Source: Jiella avicenniae (GTDB taxonomy: Bacteria > Pseudomonadota > Alphaproteobacteria > Rhizobiales > Rhizobiaceae). Taken from it: a stretch of DNA of 64,000 nt. The notes beneath the pieces were generated by a model. The model did no database searches and was not told where the DNA came from. It saw nothing but the letters and a program-made list of their open reading frames with translations. Position numbers and translations under genes: made by a program. Positions 21,181 through 30,048 of this stretch are shown here, piece by piece. Each line of letters opens with the position of its first letter. Positions within the stretch are counted from its first letter, which is position 1. The DNA lies in assembly GCF_021390325.1 (NCBI RefSeq), contig NZ_JAJUWU010000011.1, positions 1-64,000 on the forward strand. Direction: 5' to 3'.

Positions 21181-21831
21181 TCAATCGTCCGCCTCCCCGG
21201 CGAGGAATGCCTCGGCACGGGCGAGATCGGCGGGCGTGTTGACGTTGAAGAACGGATCCCCGTCGGGCGCGTCGGGGACGGGCTCGATCACCGCCTCGCG
21301 GTGGCCGATCGCGCCGAGAAAGGCGCGAATCGCCAGCGGCCGGCCGTCGTCGAGCCAGCGGCCGAGATCGGCGAGGACCGCCAGCGGCCAGAGACTGGCC
21401 GCCGGCTGAGGCCGGCCGGCGAAGCGCGCGATCACCGGCCGGTCGCCGGCGGCAGATTGCAGAGCCGGGACGAGATCGTGCGGCAGGAACGGCGTGTCGC
21501 CGGGCGCGACGAGGAGTTGCTGCGGCCCCTCTTCGGCGGACTGGCCCTGACCCATCTCGGCCAGCGTCCATAGCCCCGCCTCGATCCCCGCCAAGGGGCC
21601 GAGGAGCCCGGGTCGGCGGTCCGGCGCGAGCGCGAGGCCGAAACGCTCGTAGCCTTTTCCGAGAGGCGCTGCGAGGATGAGCGGCTCGACCTTTGCCGAC
21701 ACGCTGTCGATCACATGGGAGATCAGCGGCCGGCCGGCGAGGTCGATCAGCGGCTTGGGCGTGTCGCCGCCCATGCGGCTGCCTCGGCCGCCGGCGAGAA
21801 TGAGACCCGCAGGGTTTCGCGATTCCGCCAC
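21181..21831 (-). CDS. mobA: Molybdenum cofactor guanylyltransferase
   Basis: MobA attaches GMP to molybdopterin to make the guanine dinucleotide cofactor. The 216-residue product starts with AGLILAGGRGSRMGGDTPKPL, the nucleotide-binding loop, and has VAPGDTPFLPHDLV for metal binding and FFNVNTPADLARAEAFL near the end. The GTG at 21829-21831 is chosen because sequence before it in this frame is not family-like and a GAGGG element lies upstream. It follows the MFS gene by 11 bases on the same strand. moaA is 3.3 kb away. Confidence 0.88.
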   Translation of the reverse strand: MAESRNPAGLILAGGRGSRMGGDTPKPLIDLAGRPLISHVIDSVSAKVEPLILAAPLGKGYERFGLALAPDRRPGLLGPLAGIEAGLWTLAEMGQGQSAEEGPQQLLVAPGDTPFLPHDLVPALQSAAGDRPVIARFAGRPQPAASLWPLAVLADLGRWLDDGRPLAIRAFLGAIGHREAVIEPVPDAPDGDPFFNVNTPADLARAEAFLAGEADD

Positions 21832-21842
21832 GGGCGCCCTCG

Positions 21843-23057
21843 TCAAGCCTCGCGGACCCGAGGCGCCGTCATGGCGACGAGCAGCGAGCCGAGGCCGAAG
21901 GCCGCCATCAGCGCGAACAGTCCGACCGGCCCGCCGTAGCGGGTGGCGACCAGCGAGGCGGCGAAGGAGGCGAGCGCCCCGGTGCCGATCTGCAGCGCGC
22001 CCAGCATGCCCGCCGCCGCGCCCGCGGCGTGGGGGACGACGCTGACGCCTCCGGCCGTCGAGGTGGGCGTCGCCAGCCCGTTGCCGATGCCGACGAGGAA
22101 CATCGGCGCGAACACCGTCGCCGGCGTCAGCCAGCCGACGACGATGAAAGCCAGGGAGAGAAGCGCCGCCGACATCGAGATCGTGCTGCCCGCCACCATC
22201 AGCGTCTTGATGCCGAGACGCTCGGACAGTTGGGCCGTCATGAAGTTGCCGAGGATGTAGCCGGCGGCGCAGAGCCCGAACCAGAGGCCGTATTCGGCCG
22301 GCGTCATCTGCAGGATGTTCACCGCGACGAAGGGAGCCCCACCGAGAAAGGCGAAGAACACCGCCGAGATCAGCGCCGAGACGAGCGCGTAGCTCCAGAA
22401 CGAGCCGGCGGCGAACAGCGCGCCGTAGTTCTTGAACTGGTCGCGCATCGGCTTGCCGCGCTCGGCATTGGTCTCCGAGAGGTCGGCCACCAGGAGCCCG
22501 ATCGTGACGAGACCGATCGCGCCGAGCAGCCAGAACACCCAGCGCCAGCCGAAGGCCGTGTCGATCGACCCGCCGATCAGCGGCCCGATCATCGGCGCGA
22601 CGGCAAGGCCCATGGTGACGTAGCCGATCATCGCCGCGGCACGCTCGCGCTCGAACACGTCGCGCACGATCGCCCGCGACAGCGCGATGCCCGTGGCGCT
22701 CGCCGCCTGGACCACGCGGCCGGCCAGAAACAGCCAGACCTCCTCGGCGGCGAGGCACATCCCGGTGCCGGCGATGAACAGCACCATGCCGCCGATGATC
22801 ACCGGGCGGCGGCCGTAGCGATCGGAGAGCGGCCCGGCGACGAGCTGGATGAGCGCGGTGGCGGCGAGATAGAGCGACAGGCCGAGCCCGACGATCGCCT
22901 CGTCCGCCAGAAGATCGCGGGCGATCGAGGCCATCGACGGAATGAAGATGTTGATGGCGAGCGGCGACAGGGCCGAAGCGACGATCAGCGTCACCAGCAT
23001 CGGCCGACGCGTCGCCGATGTCGCGCCGGGTGAGTGCGTGTCGTGATGAGCTGCCAT
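21843..23057 (-). CDS. Bcr/CflA-type multidrug efflux MFS transporter
   Basis: The 404-residue membrane protein has about 12 hydrophobic segments, beginning LVTLIVASALSPLAINIFIPSM, and the motif A loop GPLSDRYGRRPVIIGG between segments 2 and 3. This matches the DHA1 group represented by Bcr and CflA. Start at 23057 (MAAHHDTHS) is preferred because upstream residues are shadow-like, though the ribosome binding site is weak. The gene shares a transcript with mobA downstream. Confidence 0.9.
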   Translation of the reverse strand: MAAHHDTHSPGATSATRRPMLVTLIVASALSPLAINIFIPSMASIARDLLADEAIVGLGLSLYLAATALIQLVAGPLSDRYGRRPVIIGGMVLFIAGTGMCLAAEEVWLFLAGRVVQAASATGIALSRAIVRDVFERERAAAMIGYVTMGLAVAPMIGPLIGGSIDTAFGWRWVFWLLGAIGLVTIGLLVADLSETNAERGKPMRDQFKNYGALFAAGSFWSYALVSALISAVFFAFLGGAPFVAVNILQMTPAEYGLWFGLCAAGYILGNFMTAQLSERLGIKTLMVAGSTISMSAALLSLAFIVVGWLTPATVFAPMFLVGIGNGLATPTSTAGGVSVVPHAAGAAAGMLGALQIGTGALASFAASLVATRYGGPVGLFALMAAFGLGSLLVAMTAPRVREA

Positions 23058-23380
23058 GTCGGGGATCGTCACGCCTGTCTGTAGGGGGCTGCGGCGACGG
23101 GGCGTCGCCGGTTCGATCGCAGCGGAAGATGGCCCTTCGCGACCGCCTGGCAAGGGTGGAAGCCGGCGGCGCCACCGGGGTTCGCTTCCGGCAAAGGCAG
23201 CGCGTTGCCGCTCTCTGCAGGCTCCCGGCCGTCATAGACCGAGGATCGCGGCGAGGCCGACACGATCGCGCGGGAATCCGACGGAAATCGTCGATTCGTT
23301 AAAATCCTTCCTCGCGCAAAAAGAGAAACTCAGTCGATGCTTCGCACAGTTCCTGCTTCGGCGCGGCTGGAGAAGGGCAG
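23058..23380. other. 323-base intergenic region between divergent genes
   Basis: No gene is supported. CGGCGAC / GTCGCCG forms a 7-bp stem around GGGGC at 23092-23110. An AT-richer patch at about 23288-23332, with TTAAAATCC, probably holds the promoter for the unrecognised gene at 23381. No repeat family was recognised. Confidence 0.4.
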
Positions 23381-23926
23381 ATGGGATTCGATTTTTCGGC
23401 GGTCACCGCCCTTCTCGGCGGATATTCCGCCCCTCGCAGGAATCCGCTCGATCCGGACGAGGGCCGGCACGGCCGCCGCCGGGACCATCGGACCCGCGGC
23501 GGCACCGCCGGTCCGCCGGATGCGGCCGGCGACGGTCCGACGAGTGGGGAAGGCTTCGCCGCCGTGCGGCTCGACGGTCCGCCGGTGACGGGCGGCGCCC
23601 CCGGCGCCGTATCCGGCATCGGCCGGGCGCTCGACGCGCTGATGTCCGCCGAAGAGACGCGGCGGCGCAAGACGAACGAGGCACAAGGCCCCGCCACGCC
23701 TCTGTCTGCGGCGCTCAAGGCGTCGCTGCCGGATCGCAAGGCGCTGCCTCCGCCGCCGGCACCGGAGGAGCGACCGCCGCTCTCGGCGCGACAGAGCGAG
23801 CGGAACTGGGACGAAATCCGGGATTTCATCGAGGCGCTGGGGCGCGCCGAGCGCGCGCCGGAGCCGGACTCCGGATTGGCAAGACCCGACTCGGTGCGGC
23901 CCTGGAGGCCGGAGAAGGCATCATAG
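23381..23926 (+). CDS. Unrecognised Pro/Arg-rich protein, first of a pair
   Basis: I do not recognise this 181-residue protein. It begins MGFDFSAVTALLGGY, has a charged, Gly/Pro/Arg-rich and probably disordered stretch (about 17-75), a helical segment GIGRALDALMSAEETRRRK (about 78-97), a Pro-rich linker, and a final helix RQSERNWDEIRDFIEALGRAER. No signal peptide or membrane segment is seen. GAGAAGGG precedes the ATG at good distance. The next gene starts with the closely similar MSFDLSA, is the same length and lies 82 bases downstream, so the two are probably related and co-transcribed. Confidence 0.6.
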   Translation: MGFDFSAVTALLGGYSAPRRNPLDPDEGRHGRRRDHRTRGGTAGPPDAAGDGPTSGEGFAAVRLDGPPVTGGAPGAVSGIGRALDALMSAEETRRRKTNEAQGPATPLSAALKASLPDRKALPPPPAPEERPPLSARQSERNWDEIRDFIEALGRAERAPEPDSGLARPDSVRPWRPEKAS

Positions 23927-24008
23927 GAAGGCGCGACACGGCAGGGACGACGCCGGGGCGAACTCGCAGAGGACGCGGGACCCTCCGGAAGGCAGGGAGG
24001 ACGAACGG

Positions 24009-24551
24009 GTGAGCTTCGATCTATCGGCGATCTTGCGGTTTCTGGCACGCGCCATCATGAAACTCGTCGAGGAGCGGCTGGCGAAAACCGCCGTTCCCGC
24101 GCCCCCGTCCCCGCCCACCGTCCCGACGGTGGAGGCGAGGGTGGCGACGCCCACCGACCGGGTGCTGGCCGCGGTCGTCGATCTGAAGCTCGGCCCGCGC
24201 GCGCCGCACCCCGCTCAACACGACGTCGCCGAGGCCGCGGCGGCGCTCGCCCCGAGAAGTCTCACGGCGGAGGCCGCACCCCGCAACGCGCCGGCGCCAC
24301 TTCACGCCTCACCGGATTCCGGGCGCGACCGCATTCGCGAGGCCGCGCTGGAAACCCAAGCGGACTGGCGCAGCCGGCGCATCCTCAGGACACTCGCCGA
24401 GCCGAGCGGGCCGACGGGGCCGGCGGGGACGACCGCAGGGCAATCGAACGTCGCGCCTGGCGCCGCACCGGCAGCCGATACGGCACTGTCGCAGGCCCAG
24501 GCGAACCTGCGCGTCGCGCTCAAGGCCTATCGGGCGCTCGAAATCGCCTGA
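24009..24551 (+). CDS. Unrecognised Ala/Pro-rich protein, second of a pair
   Basis: I do not recognise this 180-residue protein. It starts (GTG) MSFDLSAILRFLARAIMKLVEERLAK, an amphipathic N-terminal helix, continues with a Pro/Thr-rich linker (about 29-50), a short helix RVLAAVVDLKLG, a long Ala-rich region, and ends in the helix LSQAQANLRVALKAYRALEIA. GGGAGG lies just before the GTG. The N-terminal match to the preceding protein (FDxSA) and near-equal length suggest a duplicated gene pair. Codon positions are strongly GC3-biased, as expected for real genes here. Confidence 0.6.
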   Translation: MSFDLSAILRFLARAIMKLVEERLAKTAVPAPPSPPTVPTVEARVATPTDRVLAAVVDLKLGPRAPHPAQHDVAEAAAALAPRSLTAEAAPRNAPAPLHASPDSGRDRIREAALETQADWRSRRILRTLAEPSGPTGPAGTTAGQSNVAPGAAPAADTALSQAQANLRVALKAYRALEIA

Positions 24552-24610
24552 GCCTTCCCTTCGGGCATGCGGGCGACGATGCCGGTGGTTCGAACGGCGA
24601 GGCCAGCGGC

Positions 24611-25087
24611 TCAGCTTCCGGCCCGGCCTTTCAGCGTCATCGTCACCGGGCCGACCAGCTTGTCGTAAGTGGCACGCTCGTCCTTCGGATAGCGGATCGC
24701 CACCGAATGGATGAGATTGCCGCGGAAGATGTAGCGCTCGTAGAAGATCTTGCCGTCGCGATAGCCCGAGACCACGGCCCAACTCCGCCCCGAGGCGTCG
24801 TATGTGACGTCGTCGGTCCGGCCGCGGGCACGGATGACGGATTTCGGCGTCTCGCCGCCGGCGTTCTCGCGCGCATAGATGAAGATCTGCGCCCCGTCGG
24901 GCGAAGCCCAGGCGAGGCCGTCGCCTTCGACGGGGGCCGGCAGCTTCTGAGGGAACGCCTCGGAGGGAAAGCTTGCTTTCGTGCCGAAACGCTCGTTCTC
25001 GTAGGTCACCTGGCCGGCCAGGGCCGGGCCGCACAGGACCGCTGCGGCAAGGCCGGCTGCCGCCAGTGAATACCGTGATTTCGCCAT
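24611..25087 (-). CDS. Secreted hypothetical protein downstream of moaA
   Basis: The 158-residue product has a signal peptide (about 1-24, ending GPALA before GQVTYENERFGT). The mature part, YENERFGTKASFPSEAF to GRSWAVVSGYRDGKIFYERYIF, looks like a small beta-rich periplasmic domain seen in several hypothetical alphaproteobacterial proteins. Its ATG follows the moaA stop by only 2 bases and its ribosome binding site GGAGGA overlaps the last moaA codons, so it is translated from the same message. A link to molybdenum metabolism is not established. Confidence 0.8.
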   Translation of the reverse strand: MAKSRYSLAAAGLAAAVLCGPALAGQVTYENERFGTKASFPSEAFPQKLPAPVEGDGLAWASPDGAQIFIYARENAGGETPKSVIRARGRTDDVTYDASGRSWAVVSGYRDGKIFYERYIFRGNLIHSVAIRYPKDERATYDKLVGPVTMTLKGRAGS

Positions 25088-25089
25088 GT

Positions 25090-26148
25090 CTATCCTCCGG
25101 TCACGCTCATGTGTCGCGAGACGGCGGGTTTGCGCGTCTCCCGATCGATAATGAAGTCGTGTCCCTCCGGTTTCCTGCCGATCGCCTCGTCGATGGCGTT
25201 CGACAGGAGTTCGTTGCCCTCGGAGGCTCTGAGCGGCGTCCTGAGATCGGCGGCGTCCTCCTGGCCGAGGCACATGTAGAGGGTGCCGGTGCAGGTCAGG
25301 CGGACGCGATTGCAGCTTTCGCAGAAATTGTGGGTGAGCGGGGTGATGAAGCCGAGCCGGCCGCCGGTCTCCTCCACCTCGACGTAGCGCGCGGGGCCGC
25401 CGGTCTTGTAGGGGATGTCGGTCAGGGTGAAACGCTCCGACAGCCCGGCCCGGACCGCCGAGAGCGGCAGATACTGATCGGTCCGGTCGCCGTCGATCTC
25501 GCCGAGCGGCATCGTCTCGATCAGCGTCATGTCCATGCCCCTGCCATGGGCCCATTCGAGCATCGACGGGATCTCGTCGTCGTTGAAGCCCTTCAGGGCG
25601 ACGGCGTTGAGCTTGACCCTGATGCCGGCCGCCTGCGCCGCGTCGATGCCGGCCATCACCTTGGCGAAATTACCCCAGCGGGTGATCTCCTTGAACTTGT
25701 CCGGGTTCAGCGTATCGAGCGAAACGTTGATCCGCTTCACCCCGCAATCGGCGAGCTCGGCGGCGAAACGTTCGAGCTGCGAGCCGTTGGTGGTGATCGT
25801 CAGTTCGTCGAGGGCGCCGGTGCCGAGATGGCGCGAGAGGGAGCGGATGAGATGCATGATGTTGCGCCGCACCAGCGGCTCGCCGCCGGTCAGGCGGAGC
25901 TTGCGCACTCCCTTCTCGACGAAGGTGGTCGCCAGCCGGTCGAGCTCTTCCAGCGTCAGGAGATCGCGTTTCGGCAGGAACGTCATGTTCTCCGCCATGC
26001 AATAGACGCAGCGGAAGTCGCAGCGATCGGTGACGGAGATCCTGAGATAGGTGATCGCGCGGCCGAACGGATCGATCATCTCGCCGGCCTGCCGCACCGG
26101 AACCGTTGCAGCTCCCGGGCGGTCTGCGATGTCGCGGGCAATCGCCAT
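25090..26148 (-). CDS. moaA: GTP 3',8-cyclase (molybdenum cofactor biosynthesis protein A)
   Basis: MoaA is a radical SAM enzyme that cyclises GTP in the first step of molybdopterin synthesis. The 352-residue product has the SAM cluster motif at C43, C47 and C50 ([10 protein letters not shown]), the C-terminal substrate cluster in [20 protein letters not shown], and ends in the conserved Gly-Gly tail needed for activity. The start at 26148 gives the usual 20-residue leader before the first conserved block; further upstream codons are not family-like. The secreted-protein gene follows in the same operon. Confidence 0.95.
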   Translation of the reverse strand: MAIARDIADRPGAATVPVRQAGEMIDPFGRAITYLRISVTDRCDFRCVYCMAENMTFLPKRDLLTLEELDRLATTFVEKGVRKLRLTGGEPLVRRNIMHLIRSLSRHLGTGALDELTITTNGSQLERFAAELADCGVKRINVSLDTLNPDKFKEITRWGNFAKVMAGIDAAQAAGIRVKLNAVALKGFNDDEIPSMLEWAHGRGMDMTLIETMPLGEIDGDRTDQYLPLSAVRAGLSERFTLTDIPYKTGGPARYVEVEETGGRLGFITPLTHNFCESCNRVRLTCTGTLYMCLGQEDAADLRTPLRASEGNELLSNAIDEAIGRKPEGHDFIIDRETRKPAVSRHMSVTGG

Positions 26149-26383
26149 GCTCGAATTACGTCCTTCCGGCGGGTGGTCGCGTGGATCGGCACGAGCCTCG
26201 CCCCTCGGTCGGGACCGCGCGTCGGATGACGCCAGGCGCCATCGAAATCGAACCACATGCTTGCATTTCGTGCGCCGAATGTGGAATTGCGCGGGGCGAG
26301 GGTCAAGCCGCAGGGGCCGATCAAGCCATTGGAAAAGCGACCGTGACGGTTCGAGCCCGGGTCGCCCGACGGAGGTTGCGACG

Positions 26384-26749
26384 ATGAACGCCAAGGTGGA
26401 AGCCCCGAGCGAACTGAAGGTCTCGAAGGACCGCCGGACGCTGACGGTCGTCTGGGCGGACGGCGCCAGGGACGCGTTTTCCGCCGAGATGCTGCGGGTC
26501 CTCTCTCCCTCGGCCGAGGTGCGCGGCCATTCGGAGGCCGAGCGCAAGACCGTGGCGGGCAAGATCGACGTGACGATCCGCGACCTCCAGCCGGTCGGCC
26601 ATTACGCGGTGCGGATCGTCTTTGCCGACGGGCACGACACCGGCCTTTATTCGTGGAGCTACCTGTCGGAACTCGGCCGTGACAAGGATGCGCGCTGGCA
26701 GGGCTATCTCGACGAGTTGCGGGCCAAGGGGCTGCGGCGCGAAGCCTGA
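26384..26749 (+). CDS. DUF971 (gamma-butyrobetaine hydroxylase-like N-terminal domain) protein
   Basis: The 121-residue product matches the small DUF971 proteins, with [28 protein letters not shown] and the ending [20 protein letters not shown]. The domain is also the N-terminus of gamma-butyrobetaine hydroxylase, where it binds zinc; stand-alone members are often linked to iron-sulfur or molybdenum cofactor genes. It diverges from moaA with 235 bases between. GGAGG lies 8 bases before the ATG. Confidence 0.87.
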   Translation: MNAKVEAPSELKVSKDRRTLTVVWADGARDAFSAEMLRVLSPSAEVRGHSEAERKTVAGKIDVTIRDLQPVGHYAVRIVFADGHDTGLYSWSYLSELGRDKDARWQGYLDELRAKGLRREA

Positions 26750-26850
26750 GCGAGACCGCTGCAGGTTCGACCGATCTCGCCCGAGGGGCAACGTGCCGGG
26801 ACTTTGCCCGTCGGGGCCGGGATCGGGCGATGCGACTTCGGGCAGGGACC

Positions 26851-27465
26851 TCAGCCCGGCGCCTGCCCGCGCTTGAACGCCTCGCGATCGGTGAGGCGGC
26901 CGACGAACCTCTGGATCGCGGCGCTGTCCTTGATCCGCGGCGCGCCGAACATGGTGAACCACCAGAGCGTCGCGCCGATGGCGAGATCGGCGGCGGTGAA
27001 GGTCTCGCCGGTGACGTAGGTCGAGGCCGAAAGGCGTTCTTCGATCGTGTCGACGACGTCGTCGTAGCTGCCCCAGCCGAGCGCCATCTTCGGCAGCGGC
27101 GGGGCATCCTTGCGCATCATCGCGTCGATGCCGGCCGGTTCCAGGCAGGAGGGCGCGAAGAACAGCCAGCGGTAATAGGTCGCCCTTTCGCTGGTGCCGA
27201 CGGCGGGGGCGAGGCCGGCCTCGGGAAAGCAGTCGGCGAGATGGGCGAGGATCGCAGCCGTCTCGGTCATCACCGTGCCGTCCGGCAGAATCAGCGTCGG
27301 CAGCTTGCCCATCGGATTGAGGGCGAGAAACTCCGGCGTGCGGTTCTCGCCCTTTTCGAAGTCGATCGGCACGAGCTCGTAGTCGGCCCCGACCTCGTTC
27401 AGCATCCAGCGCACCACCGCGGCGCGGCTCTGGGGGTTGAAGTAGAGTTTGAAACGACCCTGCAT
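26851..27465 (-). CDS. Glutathione S-transferase family protein
   Basis: The 204-residue product has the thioredoxin-like N-terminal domain (FKLYFNPQSRAAVVRWMLNEVGADYELVPIDF, with NPMGKLPTLILPDGTVMTETAAILAHLA binding glutathione) and a helical C-terminal domain containing TFTAADLAIGATLWW. The Ser in the NPQSRA loop is the likely activating residue. ATG 27463-27465 follows GGAGAACCG; a longer start is possible but lacks such a site. Substrate unknown. The YedK gene lies upstream on the same strand. Confidence 0.88.
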   Translation of the reverse strand: MQGRFKLYFNPQSRAAVVRWMLNEVGADYELVPIDFEKGENRTPEFLALNPMGKLPTLILPDGTVMTETAAILAHLADCFPEAGLAPAVGTSERATYYRWLFFAPSCLEPAGIDAMMRKDAPPLPKMALGWGSYDDVVDTIEERLSASTYVTGETFTAADLAIGATLWWFTMFGAPRIKDSAAIQRFVGRLTDREAFKRGQAPG

Positions 27466-27492
27466 GCTTCGGTTCTCCAGAACAAAACATGA

Positions 27493-27506
27493 ATATTCGC
27501 CAATAT
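27493..27506. promoter_or_regulatory. AT-rich dyad upstream of the GST gene
   Basis: ATATT-CGCC-AATAT is a perfect 5-4-5 inverted repeat 27 bases before the GST start, in a short AT-rich patch. It may be a protein-binding site or part of the promoter; no regulator can be named. Confidence 0.3.
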
Positions 27507-27565
27507 GCGTCCGCAATCATGACGCCATTGTGGCGCGGTGTCGGAAATGACGTCGCGTCGCCAGA

Positions 27566-28252
27566 TCACAGGAGCCGCGGCTGGACCGGCTCCGCTGCAG
27601 CCTCCGCGCCGTCCTCCCGCTCTCCCTCCGCGACGATGGTCAACGCACCGTCGGGGAGCGGTCGCTGGAGCACCCCGGCCTCCGCCCACGGCGCCGACAG
27701 CCAGAGATCGATCTCTCGTGGCTCGCTCAGGATCACCGGCATCGCCTTGGGGTGGATGCGGCCGACCTCGCGGTTGGGGTCCGAGGTCAGGAAGCCGAAA
27801 AGATCCGCCGTCACCTCCCCCTCCCTGACCTTCCGGACGCTGGTCCATTCGGTCCAGATGCCGGCGAAGACGGCGAGGGGGCGGGCTTCCGACAGCGCGA
27901 ACCAGACCGGCACCTTCTTTCCCGCCCGATCCTCGTATTCGGAAAAGCTGGTGAAGGGGACGACGCAGCGATGCTCCGGCGACAGCCAGCGCCGCCAATG
28001 CGGGCTCTTGACGTTGCGGATGTTGGTGACGCCGGGATCGGCCTTGCGGTTCTTCAGGACGAAGGCCGGGGAGGGCATGCCCCAGCGCATCATCGTCAGC
28101 TCCCGCTCGCCCGCGACGCTGCGCACCACCGGGGCGGCGTGGTCGGGAAAGATTCCCGGCAGCGGCGGCAGGTTGCCGGTGCGGTCAAGCGTCGCCCGGG
28201 TGAATTCGCGGATCGCCTGCTGGCCCTTGGTGACGGAATAAAGGTTGCACAT
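27566..28252 (-). CDS. SOS response-associated peptidase family protein (YedK/HMCES type)
   Basis: The 228-residue product begins MCNLYSV; Cys2 becomes N-terminal and forms a thiazolidine crosslink with abasic sites in single-stranded DNA, shielding them. Other family residues are present: the Asn in TNIRNVKS, CVVPFTSFSEYE with the conserved Glu, and IHPKAMPVIL with the conserved His. GGGAGG precedes the ATG. The C-terminal 25 residues are a divergent Glu/Ala-rich tail. No LexA-type box was seen upstream. Confidence 0.92.
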   Translation of the reverse strand: MCNLYSVTKGQQAIREFTRATLDRTGNLPPLPGIFPDHAAPVVRSVAGERELTMMRWGMPSPAFVLKNRKADPGVTNIRNVKSPHWRRWLSPEHRCVVPFTSFSEYEDRAGKKVPVWFALSEARPLAVFAGIWTEWTSVRKVREGEVTADLFGFLTSDPNREVGRIHPKAMPVILSEPREIDLWLSAPWAEAGVLQRPLPDGALTIVAEGEREDGAEAAAEPVQPRLL

Positions 28253-28422
28253 CGTCTGCCTCCCGGCTCTTGCGGATACAGTCGCGCCCCGAGGCGCTCG
28301 GGCAAGACCGCCGACGACGGAGCGTCGACCGGCGTGACGGCCGGCGATATCACGCTCCGCCGTAGTTTGGTCTTGGCAGGTTTTCGGGTCTGTGCGACAG
28401 CTTCGGCGGGTGGGAGGATAGC

Positions 28423-30048
28423 GTGGCTGAAACCAATATCATCGAGACCTTCGATTACGTCGTCGCGGGGGCGGGGTCGGCCGGCTGCGTGCTCGCCAAC
28501 CGGCTCTCGGCGGATCCCGGCAACCGGGTCCTGCTCTTGGAGGGTGGGGGGAAGGACGACTGGATCTGGTTCCACATCCCGGTCGGCTATCTCTTCGCCA
28601 TCGGCAATCCGCGCGCCGACTGGATGTTCCGCACCGCCGAGGAGGCCGGGCTGAACGGCCGCTCGCTCGCCTATCCCCGCGGCAAGACGCTCGGCGGCTC
28701 CTCGGCGATCAACGCGATGATCTACATGCGCGGCCAGGCCGCCGACTACGACCACTGGCGCAAGCTCGGCCTGAAGGGCTGGGGCTGGGACGACGTCCTG
28801 CCGGTGTTCAAGCGGGTCGAGGATCACGCCGAGGGCGGCAGCGAATTTCACGGCACCGGCGGCGAGTGGCGGGTCGAGCATCCGCGGGTGAAGTGGGACA
28901 TACTCGATCGTATCCGCGATGCGGCGGAGGCCGCGGGCGTTCCGAAGATCCCCGACTTCAACACCGGCGACAACACCGGCTCCTCCTACTTTCAGGTCAA
29001 CCAGAAGGGCGGCCGGCGATGGAGCGCGGCGCGCGGCTTCCTGAAGCCGGTGCTGACGCGGCCGAACCTGAAGGTCGAGACCGGGGTTTCGGTGGACCGC
29101 GTCGAGGTGACGGAGGGCCGGGTCACCGCCGTCGTCTACCGCAAGGACGGGGCGACCCACCGCGCCGGCGTTCGCGGCGAGGCGGTGCTTTCGGCCGGCG
29201 CCGTCGGCTCGCCGCTGATCCTCGAGCGCTCCGGCATCGGCCATGGCGAGCGGCTCGCCGCCCATGGCATCGACGTCGTGAAGCATCTGCCGGGGGTCGG
29301 CGAGAACCTGCAGGACCACCTGCAGATCCGGCCGATCTACAAGGTGAACGGCATCAAGACGCTGAACACCGAATACTGGAATCTCGTCTCCCGGGCGATG
29401 ATGGGGGTCAACTACGCGCTGTTCCGCAAGGGCCCGCTGACCATGGCGCCGAGCCAGGTCGGCGCCTTCGTGAAATCCTCGCCGCAATACGAGACCGCCA
29501 ATCTGGAATTTCATTTCCAGCCGCTGTCGCTGGACGACTGGGGGCACGGGCTGCACCGTTTCGGCGCCTTCACCGCCAGCGTCTGCAACCTTCGCCCGAC
29601 CAGCCGGGGCTCGATCCATCTCACCGGATCATTGCCCGAGGACAAGCCGGACATCCGGCCGAACTATCTGTCGACGGAAGCCGACCGGCAGGTGGCGGTC
29701 GATTCGCTCAAATGGGCGCGACGGATCGTCTTCCAGAAGCCGATGGAGCCGTACCGCCCGGAAGAATACAAGCCCGGCGCCCATGTCGCCTCGGAGGACG
29801 AGATGCTGGTTGCCGCCGGCGATCTCGGCACCACGATCTTCCACCCGGTCGGCACCGCGAAGATGGGAACGGACGACGACGCGGCGGCGGTCCTCGACGA
29901 CAGGCTGCGGGTGCGCGGGATCGACGGGCTGCGGGTGATCGACGCCTCGGTGATGCCGGCGATCACCTCCGGCAACACCAATTCGCCGACCATCATGATC
30001 GCCGACAAGGGCGCCGAGATGATGCTGGGGGACGCAAGGGGACGGTGA
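28423..30048 (+). CDS. GMC-family FAD-dependent oxidoreductase (choline/alcohol dehydrogenase type)
   Basis: The 541-residue flavoenzyme starts (GTG, after GGGAGGATA) with FDYVVAGAGSAGCVLANRLSADPGNRVLLLEGG, the FAD-binding dinucleotide fold. It has YPRGKTLGGSSAINAMIYMRGQAADYD, GAVGSPLILERSGIG and the C-terminal HPVGTAKMG...VIDASVMPAITSGNTNSPTIMIADKGAEMM with the catalytic His and Asn. GMC members oxidise alcohols such as choline. No betaine aldehyde dehydrogenase or betI is adjacent, so the substrate is uncertain. It is a single-gene unit divergent from yedK. Confidence 0.93.
   Translation: MAETNIIETFDYVVAGAGSAGCVLANRLSADPGNRVLLLEGGGKDDWIWFHIPVGYLFAIGNPRADWMFRTAEEAGLNGRSLAYPRGKTLGGSSAINAMIYMRGQAADYDHWRKLGLKGWGWDDVLPVFKRVEDHAEGGSEFHGTGGEWRVEHPRVKWDILDRIRDAAEAAGVPKIPDFNTGDNTGSSYFQVNQKGGRRWSAARGFLKPVLTRPNLKVETGVSVDRVEVTEGRVTAVVYRKDGATHRAGVRGEAVLSAGAVGSPLILERSGIGHGERLAAHGIDVVKHLPGVGENLQDHLQIRPIYKVNGIKTLNTEYWNLVSRAMMGVNYALFRKGPLTMAPSQVGAFVKSSPQYETANLEFHFQPLSLDDWGHGLHRFGAFTASVCNLRPTSRGSIHLTGSLPEDKPDIRPNYLSTEADRQVAVDSLKWARRIVFQKPMEPYRPEEYKPGAHVASEDEMLVAAGDLGTTIFHPVGTAKMGTDDDAAAVLDDRLRVRGIDGLRVIDASVMPAITSGNTNSPTIMIADKGAEMMLGDARGR

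Noticed and set aside
26149-26383. Molybdenum cofactor riboswitch upstream of moaA
   Set aside because: The 235-base gap shows no arrangement of stems that I could match to the Moco RNA motif, and the divergent DUF971 gene explains part of its promoter content.
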